A DNA stretch of 64,000 nt, taken from Anaerolineae bacterium (GTDB taxonomy: Bacteria > Chloroflexota > Anaerolineae > Anaerolineales > RBG-16-64-43). The translations under genes were made by a program, and so were the position numbers. The notes under the pieces were generated by a model. The model ran no database searches, was not told the DNA's origin, and saw only the letters and a program-made list of their open reading frames with translations. The stretch is from assembly GCA_003141675.1 (NCBI GenBank), contig PLND01000040.1:22200-86199 (forward strand), written 5' to 3'. This document shows, piece after piece, positions 45,858 to 55,859 of the stretch (the first letter of the stretch is position 1; the number at the start of each line of letters is the position of its first letter).

Positions 45858-47570
45858 ATGTCGAATGATTCAAACATCGTTCCGGTTTCCAAACGGACGA
45901 CCGTGCAAGTGACATTCCCCGACGGGCGAACCTTCGAAGGCGCCCGGGGTATGCCGATCGAGGCGTTTATTCGCAAGGCGCAGGTCAAAGGCGAGCCGCC
46001 GGTCGTTGCCGCGCTGTTCCGCCGGGATTTGCGCGAGCTTTCGGATCCTGTCGAAGAGGACGGGAATCTGATTCCCCTCGATACCGGAACGGACGACGGT
46101 TCAAGGATCTACCGGCGCTCATTGGTCTTTGTCCTGGTGGTCGCCATACGCGAGTTGTTTCCAGGATCCGACGTCGCGGTGGATCATTCGGTGAGCGACG
46201 GGGGCTTCTTCTGCACCACGATCGGACGAGCGTCCTTTTCCGCTGACGAACTGCGCCGGATCGAGGGGCGGATGAACGAGATCGCCGAAACGGATGAGCC
46301 CATCCTGCGCCGGGAAGTCCCGCTTGAAGAGGCGATCAACATATTTCAGCGTGAAGGGTATCCGGACAAGGTGCGCCTGTTGAAAACACGCCGGAAAGAT
46401 TATGTCACCCTCTATTCCCTGCGGGGGATTGAGGATTATTTTCACGGCTATATGGTTCCCTCGACGGGATACCTTAAACTGTTTCGTCTGAACCACATTT
46501 CGACCGGTTTTGTCATGCGCTTCCCACGCCGCCACCTTCCCAACGAGATTATGTCCAACGGGGATTACCCCAAGCTGTGGGCCACTTTCCGCGAATACGC
46601 TTTGTGGCAGGAGCGGCTGGGATTGGAAGACGTCGGGATGCTCAATGAAGCGATTGAGCAGGGGCGGGGGTCGGAATTGATCCTGGTTGCCGAGGCGCTT
46701 CACGATCAGAAAACCGCCGAAATCGCACGCCGCATCGCAGAGTCGCGCCAGCGGATCCGGCTTGTGCTGATCGCCGGTCCGTCCTCCTCCGGGAAAACCA
46801 CCTTCTCGCGCAGGCTGTCGATTCAATTGCTTTCGCAGGGGATGCGTCCGTATCCGCTGGAGATGGACAATTACTTCGTCGACCGCGAAAAGACGCCGTG
46901 TGACGAATCGGGAGAACCCGATTTCGACGCCTTTGCAGCGTTGGACCGGGACCGGCTGAATGAAGATCTGAAGCGGTTATTGGCCGGGGAAGAAGTGGCG
47001 CTTCCCCGTTTTGATTTTCAGACAGGAAAACGAACGGAAGGGGATACCGTGCGGCTGCCCGAGGGAACCGTGATCATTATGGAAGGCATCCACGGACTCA
47101 ACCCGGGACTCCTGCCGCGATTCATTCCGACGGATGCCTATCGGATATATGTTTCCGCCCTGACCCAATTGAACCTGGACCGGCACAACCGCATTTCCAC
47201 AACCGACACCCGGCTGATCCGGCGGATTGTCCGCGACGCAGCCGCCCGGGGGCATTCCCCCGCCTTTACCATCTCCGGTTGGGACGGAGTCCGCCGCGGG
47301 GAGCGCAGAAATATTTTTATCTACCAGGAAAATTGCGACAGTATTTTCAATTCGGCGCTGATCTACGAACTTTCGGCCTTGCGGCCGATCGCGGAGCCGC
47401 TTCTCTTGCAGGTGAAACCGGATACTGCGGAGTATGTCGAATCCAAACGGCTGCTGGCTTTCCTGGCGTGGTTCCGCCCGCTCTCAACCGAATTCATCCC
47501 CGACGATTCGATTCTGCGCGAATTCATCGGCGGGTCGATCCTCGAACAGTTCCGGGTCTGGGGATCATAA
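45858..47570 (+). CDS. Nucleoside (uridine) kinase with N-terminal TGS and ThrRS/AlaRS second-additional-like domains
   Basis: TGS-like VTFPDGRTFEGARGMPIEAFIRKAQ; SAD-like AVDHSVSDGGFFCTTIG...ELRRIEGRMNEIAETDEPILRREVPLEEA; kinase VLIAGPSSSGKTTFSRRLSIQLLSQGMRPYPLEMDNYFVDREKTPCDESGEPDFD. Confidence 0.9.
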   Translation: MSNDSNIVPVSKRTTVQVTFPDGRTFEGARGMPIEAFIRKAQVKGEPPVVAALFRRDLRELSDPVEEDGNLIPLDTGTDDGSRIYRRSLVFVLVVAIRELFPGSDVAVDHSVSDGGFFCTTIGRASFSADELRRIEGRMNEIAETDEPILRREVPLEEAINIFQREGYPDKVRLLKTRRKDYVTLYSLRGIEDYFHGYMVPSTGYLKLFRLNHISTGFVMRFPRRHLPNEIMSNGDYPKLWATFREYALWQERLGLEDVGMLNEAIEQGRGSELILVAEALHDQKTAEIARRIAESRQRIRLVLIAGPSSSGKTTFSRRLSIQLLSQGMRPYPLEMDNYFVDREKTPCDESGEPDFDAFAALDRDRLNEDLKRLLAGEEVALPRFDFQTGKRTEGDTVRLPEGTVIIMEGIHGLNPGLLPRFIPTDAYRIYVSALTQLNLDRHNRISTTDTRLIRRIVRDAAARGHSPAFTISGWDGVRRGERRNIFIYQENCDSIFNSALIYELSALRPIAEPLLLQVKPDTAEYVESKRLLAFLAWFRPLSTEFIPDDSILREFIGGSILEQFRVWGS

Positions 47571-47572
47571 AC

Positions 47573-48367
47573 ATGCGCTACGTAAGGTTCCAGCGCAGGG
47601 GAGAAGACGCCGTCCGGCTCGGGTGGATCGAGGACGAGCGGATCGGATCGATCGAAGGATCATTGTTTGGCGCGCACCGCCGGATCCCGGTCACCTGGCC
47701 TAGCTCCACGGTGAAGTTACTCTCTCCGCTCGTCCCGGGAAAAATCGTGTGCGTGGGCAGGAATTACATCGAGCATGCGCGCGAGCACGACGCCGAGGTA
47801 CCCGAAGTTCCGTTGCTCTTTCTCAAACCACCTTCGGCGGTAATCGGTCCGCACGACCCGATTATTCTCCCACTTCAGTCGGGACAGGTGGAACACGAAG
47901 CGGAACTGGCGGTGGTCATCGGGAGGAAAGCCCGCCGGATCGCCCCCAACGAAGCGCGGGATTATATTTTCGGATATACGGCCGCCAATGATGTGACCGC
48001 CCGCGATCTGCAACACAAGGACGGGCAGTGGACGCGCGCCAAAAGCTTCGACACCTTCTGCCCGCTCGGACCGTGGATCGACACCCAAGTGGATCCTGGT
48101 GACTTACGGATCACTTGCCGCGTCAACGACCAAATCCGCCAAATGGCTTCCACGCGGGAAATGGTTTTTTCCGTTTTTCAGCTCATGGCTTTTATTTCGG
48201 GGATCATGACGCTGGATGCGGGGGACGTCCTGCTCACAGGCACACCGGCGGGCGTAGGCCCGCTGCAGTCGGGGGATTCCGTGCAAGTGGAAATCGAAGG
48301 AATCGGCATCCTGGAGAATCCGGTCGTCGGTGCGGCGGTCGAACCGTCAGCGACGGCCATTACTTAA
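47573..48367 (+). CDS. Fumarylacetoacetate hydrolase-family protein
   Basis: [44 protein letters not shown]...[16 protein letters not shown]...[35 protein letters not shown]...[15 protein letters not shown]. Confidence 0.94.
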   Translation: MRYVRFQRRGEDAVRLGWIEDERIGSIEGSLFGAHRRIPVTWPSSTVKLLSPLVPGKIVCVGRNYIEHAREHDAEVPEVPLLFLKPPSAVIGPHDPIILPLQSGQVEHEAELAVVIGRKARRIAPNEARDYIFGYTAANDVTARDLQHKDGQWTRAKSFDTFCPLGPWIDTQVDPGDLRITCRVNDQIRQMASTREMVFSVFQLMAFISGIMTLDAGDVLLTGTPAGVGPLQSGDSVQVEIEGIGILENPVVGAAVEPSATAIT

Positions 48368-48383
48368 TCGACGGAGGATACCT

Positions 48384-48938
48384 ATGGGATTGAAATCGGA
48401 CAGTTGGATAACCAAGATGGCGAAAGAGCATCGAATGATCGAACCCTATGTGGATTCCCAGGTTCGAAAAGGGGTGATCTCCTACGGAGTCTCATCCTAT
48501 GGGTACGACATCCGTGTGGCGGATGAGTTCAAGATCTTCACCAACGTAAATTCCGCCATTGTCGATCCGAAAGCGTTCGACACGCGCTCGATGATCGATT
48601 TTCGCGGCGAGGTGTGCACCATTCCCCCCAATTCGTTCGCCCTGGCCCGCACGATCGAGTATTTCCGCATTCCGCGAAGCGTACTAACCATTTGCGTCGG
48701 GAAGAGTTCATACGCGCGCTGCGGGATCATCGTCAACGTCACCCCGTTCGAGCCGGAATGGGAGGGATTCGTCACCCTGGAAATATCCAATACCACACCG
48801 CTTCCCGCACGCATATACGCCAACGAGGGAATCGCCCAGGTGATCTTCTTTGAAGCCGACGAGGAATGCCTGATTTCGTACGCCGATAAAAAGGGAAAGT
48901 ATCAGGCGCAGCAGACGATCGTCCTGCCCAGGGTGTAA
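48384..48938 (+). CDS. dcd: dCTP deaminase
   Basis: [37 protein letters not shown]...[71 protein letters not shown]. Confidence 0.95.
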   Translation: MGLKSDSWITKMAKEHRMIEPYVDSQVRKGVISYGVSSYGYDIRVADEFKIFTNVNSAIVDPKAFDTRSMIDFRGEVCTIPPNSFALARTIEYFRIPRSVLTICVGKSSYARCGIIVNVTPFEPEWEGFVTLEISNTTPLPARIYANEGIAQVIFFEADEECLISYADKKGKYQAQQTIVLPRV

Positions 48939-49161
48939 TTCCGGGAGGACGAATCCCACTGCTCCGGATTGGGTCGAATGGAATCCAACCAAATCTACCG
49001 GCGGGTGATGGAATAGCCGTTCGTTTGCGAAGAAGTATTCATCCCGAACCGATAAAAAACCATTGGATGCCCTGGATCTGCAATCCAAGGAAGCATCCTG
49101 GTCGGTTGCAGGATTCTCGCAACATCATTCCCCGGTCTTTTCCAAGAAAATATTTTTGGAT

Positions 49162-49713
49162 TCACGGAGCCTCAACCAGTTCCCGGATTTTTTCCAACAG
49201 CGCCGATCCGATCCCTTTAACATGAAGCAGATCGTCGATGGATTGGAAGGGGCCGACGGTTTGGCGGTAATCGATGATGCGCTGCGCAAGGACCGGCCCT
49301 ATTCCGGGAAGGGAATCCAATTCCTCCAGCGTGGCGATATTCAAGTTGATCTTTTTTCCAATCGGAGTCGATACCGGCGAGGGAGTCCCCGGTAGGGGAG
49401 TCGGAATCTGCAAAGGGATTCTCAACTCCTGACCGTCGGTCAGGGGGGCGGCGAGGTTTAGGCGGGAAGAATCGGCATTGGGAAGAAATCCGCCCGCGGC
49501 GAATACGGCGTCCTGGACGATGCTCCCGGGCGCCATTTTGTACAATCCGGGAGCGCGCACCGCGCCCTGAACCGAGATCCGCACACCCGGCGGGTCGGCC
49601 GGGGTATTCAATAGAATCGGCCGGCCTTCCAGCCGGCCGTTGCCGATGAGGATCAGGGCCGCGGAAAGCAACCCTACGAATAGACCCAATAGAAAAATTC
49701 GCCAGGAACCCAT
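49162..49713 (-). CDS. ComEA-family SLBB/helix-hairpin-helix DNA-binding protein
   Basis: N-terminal TM WRIFLLGLFVGLLSAALILI; SLBB-like VRISVQGAVRAPGLYKMAPGSIVQDAVFAAGG; HhH KINLNIATLEELDSLPGIGPVLAQRIIDYRQTVGPFQSIDDLLHVKGIGSALLEKIRELV. Confidence 0.92.
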   Translation of the reverse strand: MGSWRIFLLGLFVGLLSAALILIGNGRLEGRPILLNTPADPPGVRISVQGAVRAPGLYKMAPGSIVQDAVFAAGGFLPNADSSRLNLAAPLTDGQELRIPLQIPTPLPGTPSPVSTPIGKKINLNIATLEELDSLPGIGPVLAQRIIDYRQTVGPFQSIDDLLHVKGIGSALLEKIRELVEAP

Positions 49714-49998
49714 ATCCCCCTCCGCTGCGGCGGACGAAACGGTCCGCACACTCCAACCAACAATTATACCGCCGATCGAAAATCATTATTCCTTCCGGGC
49801 ATACCTCCCCCGGAAGCAAGGGATTTGGCGTGTGGATAAGCTGCCGGATTGAATCCTTGAATTCATCGTGAAAAAATAAAACGCGCGGAGAGAATTCCCG
49901 CTAAAAAGGACAAGACAGTCGACATGGAATTCCCCTCAATTCCGTGTGCCAACCGCGAAGGCCCAACCGGTTTGCCTTCGTTCCATCCGTCATACTTT

Positions 49999-50685
49999 TT
50001 AAGACTGAAGCGCATTATCGATGGCGGTAAACAACTCATGAAAATCCTGGCTCACGTTCACCACATGTCCGTTGACGATAAACGACGGCGTGCCGTTCAG
50101 TTTATAGTAGTTTGCCAGGCTAATATCCCCGTTGAGGACGTCCGAGTGCGCCTGATTGCTCAGGCATTGGTCGAATTTAACGCTGTCCAGATGCAGCTGT
50201 GCGGCAAAGGCCTCAAGCCGCGGCGTGGAGAAAGCTCCGGAGTTTTCGGTTGCCTGGTTTTTATAGAGGAGATCGTGATATTCCCAGAACATATCCTGAT
50301 CGCCGGCGCACAGCGCGCCCAATGCGGCCAGATGCGATTCGTTCCCGTTGGCAACGAAGCTGTCAACGATGGGAAAGCTGCGGAAGACAAAAAGCACTTT
50401 TCCGGTTTTAACATATTGCTCGCGGAGGGTTACTTCCGCGGAGGAGTTAAAGACGGCGCAGTACGGGCATTGATAATCGGCGAACTCCTGTACGACGACT
50501 TTCGCGGCGGAATCGCCTATTTGCCGGGCGGGGAATGCCACATCGCCGGTTGGGGCCGATGTGCTGGCGGCCACGGCGATGACGACGATTACGACCACGA
50601 CGATCGCCGCCACAATGAGGATATTCCGCTGCATGGTGCTGGAAGGCGATCGCTGGCGGGAATAGTTTCTGTTTCTTCTGGGCAT
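49999..50685 (-). CDS. DsbA-family thioredoxin-fold protein, membrane-anchored
   Basis: N-terminal TM NILIVAAIVVVVIVVIAVAAS; VVVQEFADYQCPYCAVFNSSAEVTLREQYVKTGKVLFVFRSFPI (CPYC); LNGTPSFIVNGHVV. Confidence 0.92.
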   Translation of the reverse strand: MPRRNRNYSRQRSPSSTMQRNILIVAAIVVVVIVVIAVAASTSAPTGDVAFPARQIGDSAAKVVVQEFADYQCPYCAVFNSSAEVTLREQYVKTGKVLFVFRSFPIVDSFVANGNESHLAALGALCAGDQDMFWEYHDLLYKNQATENSGAFSTPRLEAFAAQLHLDSVKFDQCLSNQAHSDVLNGDISLANYYKLNGTPSFIVNGHVVNVSQDFHELFTAIDNALQS

Positions 50686-50813
50686 TGCCCCTCCGGGCGC
50701 AAGTGAATTATCGAGCGGTTGCTTAATCCGGGTTAGTTTGCCATGTTTGCGAAGAATTGTCTAGGAGGAAGCCTTCCTCGCGCGGGGTACGGCTGTTTTA
50801 AAACCGAAAGAAT

Positions 50814-51653
50814 CTATGGATTCCCTTTGAGTTCGATTCGCAGGACCGGATAGGATTCCTGCATCTCGGAGAATCCCATCGAACGATAGAGATTCCGCGA
50901 GCGCAGGTTTCCGTTCTGGGTATTGACGGTTACCCAGGGGGCGCCCTCCCGGTGAAAATAATTCAGCGCATAGGCGGTCAACGCCCGGCCGAACCCCCGG
51001 CTTTGATCGTTCGGATGGACCGCCAGGCGGGTGAGATGAACGCCGTGCGGAGTGGCCACGGCCATGAGATACCCGGCGATATGGTCCTCCAAAACCAGAG
51101 CGGCCGCAAGCAGCGACCGTTCCATGGCCTCGCGCAAAGCGTCGGAATCCATTTGCCAGGGTGGATCGAACGCAGCCCGGTCCAGGGCTTCCACGGATGG
51201 AAGATCCTCCTCCCGGAGCGGTGCGATGTGTTGCATGAATTCCGAAACAGGCCAGAATTTCGACGGCTGCTGGCAATAGGCAATCACCGTGCCGCGTTCG
51301 GAAAATCCGCTGCTTTTCAACAGGGCCAAGAGCCATGGTTGGGTTGCCATCGCCCAGACTGCCTCAAGCCCCATTCCGGTTAATATTTTCTCAGCCTCCG
51401 GCCAGAGTTGCGCCCAGGCGGCTCGCTCTCCAGGCGGCGTATCAGCCGCGAAGAGATGCAGCCAAGCTGTACCCAGCTGATCGGGCGATGCCAGGAGGGA
51501 GCCGCGCGTAGCCCCGTCCGCTCTGAGTAAGGAAAGGGAAGCCGGCCGGCCGAGCCAGTAGGAAATCGGATGCCATCCGATATGGCGGAATTGAGTTTTC
51601 GCCCGGGAAAGCCATGGGAGCCAGGACCCCGCCGAGGCGGAATCCAACGGCAA
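50814..51653 (-). CDS. GNAT-family N-acetyltransferase
   Basis: LTRLAVHPNDQSRGFGRALTAYALNYFHREGAPWVTVNTQNGNLRSRNLYRSMGFSEMQESYPVLRIEL. Confidence 0.85.
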   Translation of the reverse strand: MPLDSASAGSWLPWLSRAKTQFRHIGWHPISYWLGRPASLSLLRADGATRGSLLASPDQLGTAWLHLFAADTPPGERAAWAQLWPEAEKILTGMGLEAVWAMATQPWLLALLKSSGFSERGTVIAYCQQPSKFWPVSEFMQHIAPLREEDLPSVEALDRAAFDPPWQMDSDALREAMERSLLAAALVLEDHIAGYLMAVATPHGVHLTRLAVHPNDQSRGFGRALTAYALNYFHREGAPWVTVNTQNGNLRSRNLYRSMGFSEMQESYPVLRIELKGNP

Positions 51654-51667
51654 AACGAAATAGGGGA

Positions 51668-52345
51668 TTATAGGGTGATGTCCAGAATGCTTTCGGCGAT
51701 TTCCCGCAACCGTCTGGCGGGCAGTTCGCTAAGTTTCATCGCCAGCCGCAGAAACGGTTCGTGCAGGGGTTGCGCGGCGAAGTGACGGATGTCCGAAGGC
51801 AGTTTTTGGAATTGGTTGTCGGATTCCCGGTTCAATTCCCATTCTCCGACAGGACCGTGATATTCCAGAAAGGAATCCGCTTCCACTCCCATGGCAGAGG
51901 CGATCGATTCCAAATCGGAAAGCGGGATGGGACGGACGCCGTTCTCATAGGCCTTGATCCGGCGCACGGTCAGCCCAGTCTTTTTCGCAAGCTCGCCCAG
52001 ATTCAGATTCTGGTCCGATCGAAGTTGGTGCAACTTGGTGGAGATCATCTTCTGGCGGATCGCCACCAGCCGGTGGAGATCAATCGTTTCCCTTGTCTCC
52101 GCATTGAGATATTTGGCGTTATACAGAAAGTGCCGGATCGGGACGTCGTAGGTGTAGGCAAGGGCTTCGAGTTCCGGAAGCGTAATCGACCGTCTTCCGG
52201 ATTCGAGGGCGGAGAGCATCGAGGAGGTCATGCCGATGGATTCGGCGGCATCCCGGATCCTGCGGTGGGCGGCCTCGCGCGCATCTTTCAGAAGCACGCC
52301 CAGCATTTTATTTCTCAGCGTCTGGGGAGAGTTCGAAACGGCCAT
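51668..52345 (-). CDS. Transcriptional regulator with two XRE-type HTH domains
   Basis: HTH1 RIRDAAESIGMTSSMLSALESGRRSITLPELEALAYTYDVP; HTH2 LRSDQNLNLGELAKKTGLTVRRIKAYENGVRPIPLSDLESIASAMGV. Confidence 0.85.
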   Translation of the reverse strand: MAVSNSPQTLRNKMLGVLLKDAREAAHRRIRDAAESIGMTSSMLSALESGRRSITLPELEALAYTYDVPIRHFLYNAKYLNAETRETIDLHRLVAIRQKMISTKLHQLRSDQNLNLGELAKKTGLTVRRIKAYENGVRPIPLSDLESIASAMGVEADSFLEYHGPVGEWELNRESDNQFQKLPSDIRHFAAQPLHEPFLRLAMKLSELPARRLREIAESILDITL

Positions 52346-52435
52346 CGGATTCCGTCCACCTTTCATGAAATGCAATTCGGTGCTTGCGCCGGAGAAGGGA
52401 GCAATCCTCCGGGGATTCGGAGACCGGAGCGCAGT

Positions 52436-53620
52436 CTAGGGTTTTGTTTCCGGCGGCCGCGCGATAGGAAGATCGAACAGGAACGTGCTCCCGCTTCCTT
52501 CCTTGCTCTGCAGCGTGATCTTTGAACCGTGGGCTTCCACAATCTGCTTGCACAGATACAAACCCATTCCGGTTCCCCCCTGCCGGCGGGTGATCGATCC
52601 ATCGAGCTGGTGGAATGGCTCGAAGAGTTCGTTCATGCGGGAAGCCGGGATGCCGACGCCGGTATCTTCCACGGTGACCCACACCCGGTCGGAAACACCT
52701 CCGGCACGAAGGGTTACTTTTCCTCCGGAGGGTGTGAATTTTATTCCATTATCCACCAACTGGGAAATTACCCAGGTGATCTTCCGGCCGTCTGCATGAA
52801 CGGGGGGAAGGTCGGAGGGAAGATGAATTTCGATGCGCACGTTCCCGCGCTGGGCTTTCGACATCATCCGCGAAAGCATTTCCTGAATCACGTCGCGCAA
52901 GGACACGGATTGAACCGTCAGGGTAATGCCGCCGCGGGAGGTGTCGGAAAATTGGATCAGATCGTCGATCAGCCCGTTCAACCGTTCCGCCGCGCGGTGC
53001 AGCGTCTCCAGCGCCTCCCGCTGCTGGGGGGAGACGGGACCGAAGGTATCATCCGCCAGCAGGTCGATGTAGCCGACGATATGGGTCATCGGCGTGCGCA
53101 ATTCATGGGAGATGTTGGCCACAAAATCGGCTTTCAACTGGTTGAGTTCCGAAAGGCGTTCGAGCGCGTGGGAAAGCTCGACCGTGCGCTCGCGCACCCG
53201 GTCCTCCAGCCTGCGGTTGGACGTTTGCAGCGCCGTTTGCAACTGGACGACCATTGCCGCGATCGCCCGGTCCAGCTCTTCGGACTTCAACACGCCCATC
53301 GCGATCAGAATCTGACCGACGCGCCGCGACGATTTGCCCCCGCTCTTGTCGGCCGCCTGGACATCCAGCGCCTGTTGTAATTGTTGTGCGGTGATGATTT
53401 TTTGGGCGACCAGGCTGTCGCCCAAGCGGGGGATGAGCTCCTCCATGCTGGAGGGGGCGGCAGGGGGCGGGGTGAGAGCTTCTTCCAACCGTTGGCGGAA
53501 CAGCAGGTCGGTGTACAGGATTAAGTCTACATTGCATTCCGGACAGTAGGATTGGCCTGGCGGAACGGATGCGCCGCACTGGGGACATTCCAACGGTGTG
53601 GAATTGGCCGTGGACTCCAT
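52436..53620 (-). CDS. Sensor histidine kinase with N-terminal zinc ribbon and two MshEN/GspE-N-like repeats
   Basis: LECPQCGASVPPGQSYCPECNVDL; RLGDSLVAQKIITAQQLQQALDVQ...RRVGQILIAMGVLKSEELDRAIAAM; FVANISHELRTPMTHIVGYIDLL; VTVEDTGVGIPASRMNELFEPFHQLDGSITRRQGGTGMGLYLCKQIV. Confidence 0.85.
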   Translation of the reverse strand: MESTANSTPLECPQCGASVPPGQSYCPECNVDLILYTDLLFRQRLEEALTPPPAAPSSMEELIPRLGDSLVAQKIITAQQLQQALDVQAADKSGGKSSRRVGQILIAMGVLKSEELDRAIAAMVVQLQTALQTSNRRLEDRVRERTVELSHALERLSELNQLKADFVANISHELRTPMTHIVGYIDLLADDTFGPVSPQQREALETLHRAAERLNGLIDDLIQFSDTSRGGITLTVQSVSLRDVIQEMLSRMMSKAQRGNVRIEIHLPSDLPPVHADGRKITWVISQLVDNGIKFTPSGGKVTLRAGGVSDRVWVTVEDTGVGIPASRMNELFEPFHQLDGSITRRQGGTGMGLYLCKQIVEAHGSKITLQSKEGSGSTFLFDLPIARPPETKP

Positions 53621-53797
53621 TTGCTACCCCGCTCCTGGCATATTGAAGATGATATAACCGATGAACCATTTTCGCAAGGGCGCCTACCACAGAAAAAATA
53701 TTTCGCGCCCTTCGGCCTTGCAACATCCGATGGACGAGGTATAATCGACCTGCCCGCCCTCCCGGTGCGGACGACTTCCATAAGATTTGAGGAACTT

Positions 53798-55387
53798 GTG
53801 TCAGATTATCCCGCGAATGCCTCGCAGCCTTGGGGCGACGGTTTCAACCTCTCGGATTCAGACATCGATTTTGTCAACAACCTTCTTCTGGAGGAAGGCG
53901 CTCCCATGGCATCGGAGCCGCTCGCGGTCGCCATCATCCGGGAGAGATTGCAGACCGAAGCCAAACGCCGCGCCCGGTTGGATCCGGAGGATACGGTCTA
54001 TCTGCCGCGCAATGCGTATCGCGTCGGACAGCGGTTGGTTTTTCCGACACTGGGTTTCATCCATGGGACGGTGATGTCCATCCGCCCGGGCGCGAATCCG
54101 GAAGCCGGGCCATTTGAGGTCATCCGGGTCCAGGGGGAGGACATGGAGAGGGAATTCGCGGCCCGCCTGGAAAACCATCACTTGAACACGATTCCGCTCG
54201 AGACGATGCTCGGCGCCAGCGACCGATCGCCGGAGCAAATTCTCAGGGAGCACGGAGAATCCATTCTTCAAACCATCGAATTGAAATTAAGCAAGGACAC
54301 CGACATCGTGAAGATCGGCGGCCGGTGGTTCCCGCGTTCTCTGCTGATCGAGATCTCGCACGGACATCTCAATCTTGCCGAAGCGGTGCTGGATGTAGCC
54401 CAGGGTGGACCGCTTCCGACGTCTGCACTGCTTGAGCACATCGAGCTTCCGCCGAACGTGGACCCACGCCTGGCGGCCTTTTCGTTGGACTACGCGCTCT
54501 ACCGGGATGAGCGTTTCGAGGAAGTCGGTGCGGCGGGGGAAATGGCGTGGTTCCTGCGGCGCCTGGAGCCACCGGAAGTGATGTTTCCGCCACGACGCCT
54601 GGCCTACGATCCGGCTCCGGCCGGCCGGAGCCGTTTGTCGGAACCGCTCCTGGCGCTGGAACGCGAATTGGACGACGAATGGGGACCGCCGGCCGAACCG
54701 GAAGGTGAAGTTCATGAAGCGACGCGGATCCTGGATTTTCCCCATTGGCGTGTGGGCGCACTTCCCCTTACGCCGCGTCTTGCGAAAATTTTCCCGCATG
54801 CGCACGAGGCCACCCGCATACGTTTTGAATTCGTGGACCGCGAAACCGCCGAGCGGTTTCCCGGATGGGTGGTCACTCCCTTCCGGTATGTGTATGGATT
54901 GGCCGAGTGGTATCCCAAAAAGGGACTTCTGCCAGGCGGCATCCTGCAAATCCGGGAGGGAGACAACCCAGGCGAGATCGTTCTGGAAGCGGCCACCCGC
55001 AAACCGGCCCGCGAATGGATTCGCACGGCCTCGGCATCGCCCAACAACCGGTTAACCTTTACGATGCAGAAACAGGCCGTGGCGGTGAATTACGACGAGC
55101 TTTCGGTAATCGCCGTCGACGATCCGCGCTCGATCGATGACCTGTGGCTGCGCCTGGAAGAACAGAAAAATCCGCTGGAGCGCCTAGTGGCTGATGTGTT
55201 CCGGGAATTGGCCAAACTTAATCCGCAAAGCACGGTCCATGCCCGGACGCTCTACAGCGCAATCAACGTCGTGCGCCGGACGCCGCCCGGCTCGATTTTT
55301 ACGGAATTGATGGAACGGCCGTATTATTCCCATATGGGCGATCTATACTATCGCTTCGACGAGGGCCAATGGACGGAGAACCGGTGA
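53798..55387 (+). CDS. Uncharacterised protein (~529 aa)
   Basis: Long ORF opposite to the HK; GTG start proposed (VSDYPANASQPWGDGF); RNAYRVGQRLVFPTLGFIHGTVMSIRPGANPEAGPFEVIRVQGEDMEREFAARLENHHLN; C-terminal winged-helix-like HARTLYSAINVVRRTPPGSIFTELMERPYYSHMGDLYYRFDEGQW. Confidence 0.75.
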   Translation: MSDYPANASQPWGDGFNLSDSDIDFVNNLLLEEGAPMASEPLAVAIIRERLQTEAKRRARLDPEDTVYLPRNAYRVGQRLVFPTLGFIHGTVMSIRPGANPEAGPFEVIRVQGEDMEREFAARLENHHLNTIPLETMLGASDRSPEQILREHGESILQTIELKLSKDTDIVKIGGRWFPRSLLIEISHGHLNLAEAVLDVAQGGPLPTSALLEHIELPPNVDPRLAAFSLDYALYRDERFEEVGAAGEMAWFLRRLEPPEVMFPPRRLAYDPAPAGRSRLSEPLLALERELDDEWGPPAEPEGEVHEATRILDFPHWRVGALPLTPRLAKIFPHAHEATRIRFEFVDRETAERFPGWVVTPFRYVYGLAEWYPKKGLLPGGILQIREGDNPGEIVLEAATRKPAREWIRTASASPNNRLTFTMQKQAVAVNYDELSVIAVDDPRSIDDLWLRLEEQKNPLERLVADVFRELAKLNPQSTVHARTLYSAINVVRRTPPGSIFTELMERPYYSHMGDLYYRFDEGQWTENR

Positions 55388-55818
55388 CAGAATTGGGCGC
55401 GCCGCGGTTGATCAAGCCGACTCTGGCTACACGATTCCACATCGACTACGACTGGTGGGGGCGCAACGAGCGCGAATGGAGGGTATATCTTCTCAGCCAC
55501 CTCTGCGCCGAACACCACGCCGCTCTGGAATCACTTTCCGATCAATCGCAGATCGATTGGATCGACCCGGTTTCGGCCGAAGTCCGTTCCATCGACGGGA
55601 TCCAGCACGCGTTGGTCTCGCATTGCAGCTTGCAGCCGGATTACATCGGCCCGCATACGACGCTGGTGGACGCCGTCTTCCGCGTTTTCCTGGCCAACGG
55701 GAATACGCCGCTCTCGGTGGCCGAGATCGCGCAATTAATTAACCGGCCGGCAATCACGATGCTGCGCACGCTTTCGGGCAGCCGGGTGTACAAGGGCATT
55801 CGCCCGGTCTTGGATTAA
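55369..55818 (+). CDS. Uncharacterised protein (~149 aa) overlapping the upstream gene
   Basis: 19-nt overlap with the upstream ORF; C-terminal HTH-like TTLVDAVFRVFLANGNTPLSVAEIAQLINRPAITMLRTLSGSRVYKGIRPVLD. Confidence 0.75.
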   Translation: MDGEPVTELGAPRLIKPTLATRFHIDYDWWGRNEREWRVYLLSHLCAEHHAALESLSDQSQIDWIDPVSAEVRSIDGIQHALVSHCSLQPDYIGPHTTLVDAVFRVFLANGNTPLSVAEIAQLINRPAITMLRTLSGSRVYKGIRPVLD

Positions 55819-55859
55819 CTCCTCTTCCTTCCCCGTTAAATTTGTTAAAATAGCCTTAC

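Noticed and set aside
49025-49225. Small ORFs in the dcd-comEA gap (49025..49225+, 49063..49395+)
   Set aside because: Low-complexity translations overlapping the comEA-like gene; no RBS or motif support.
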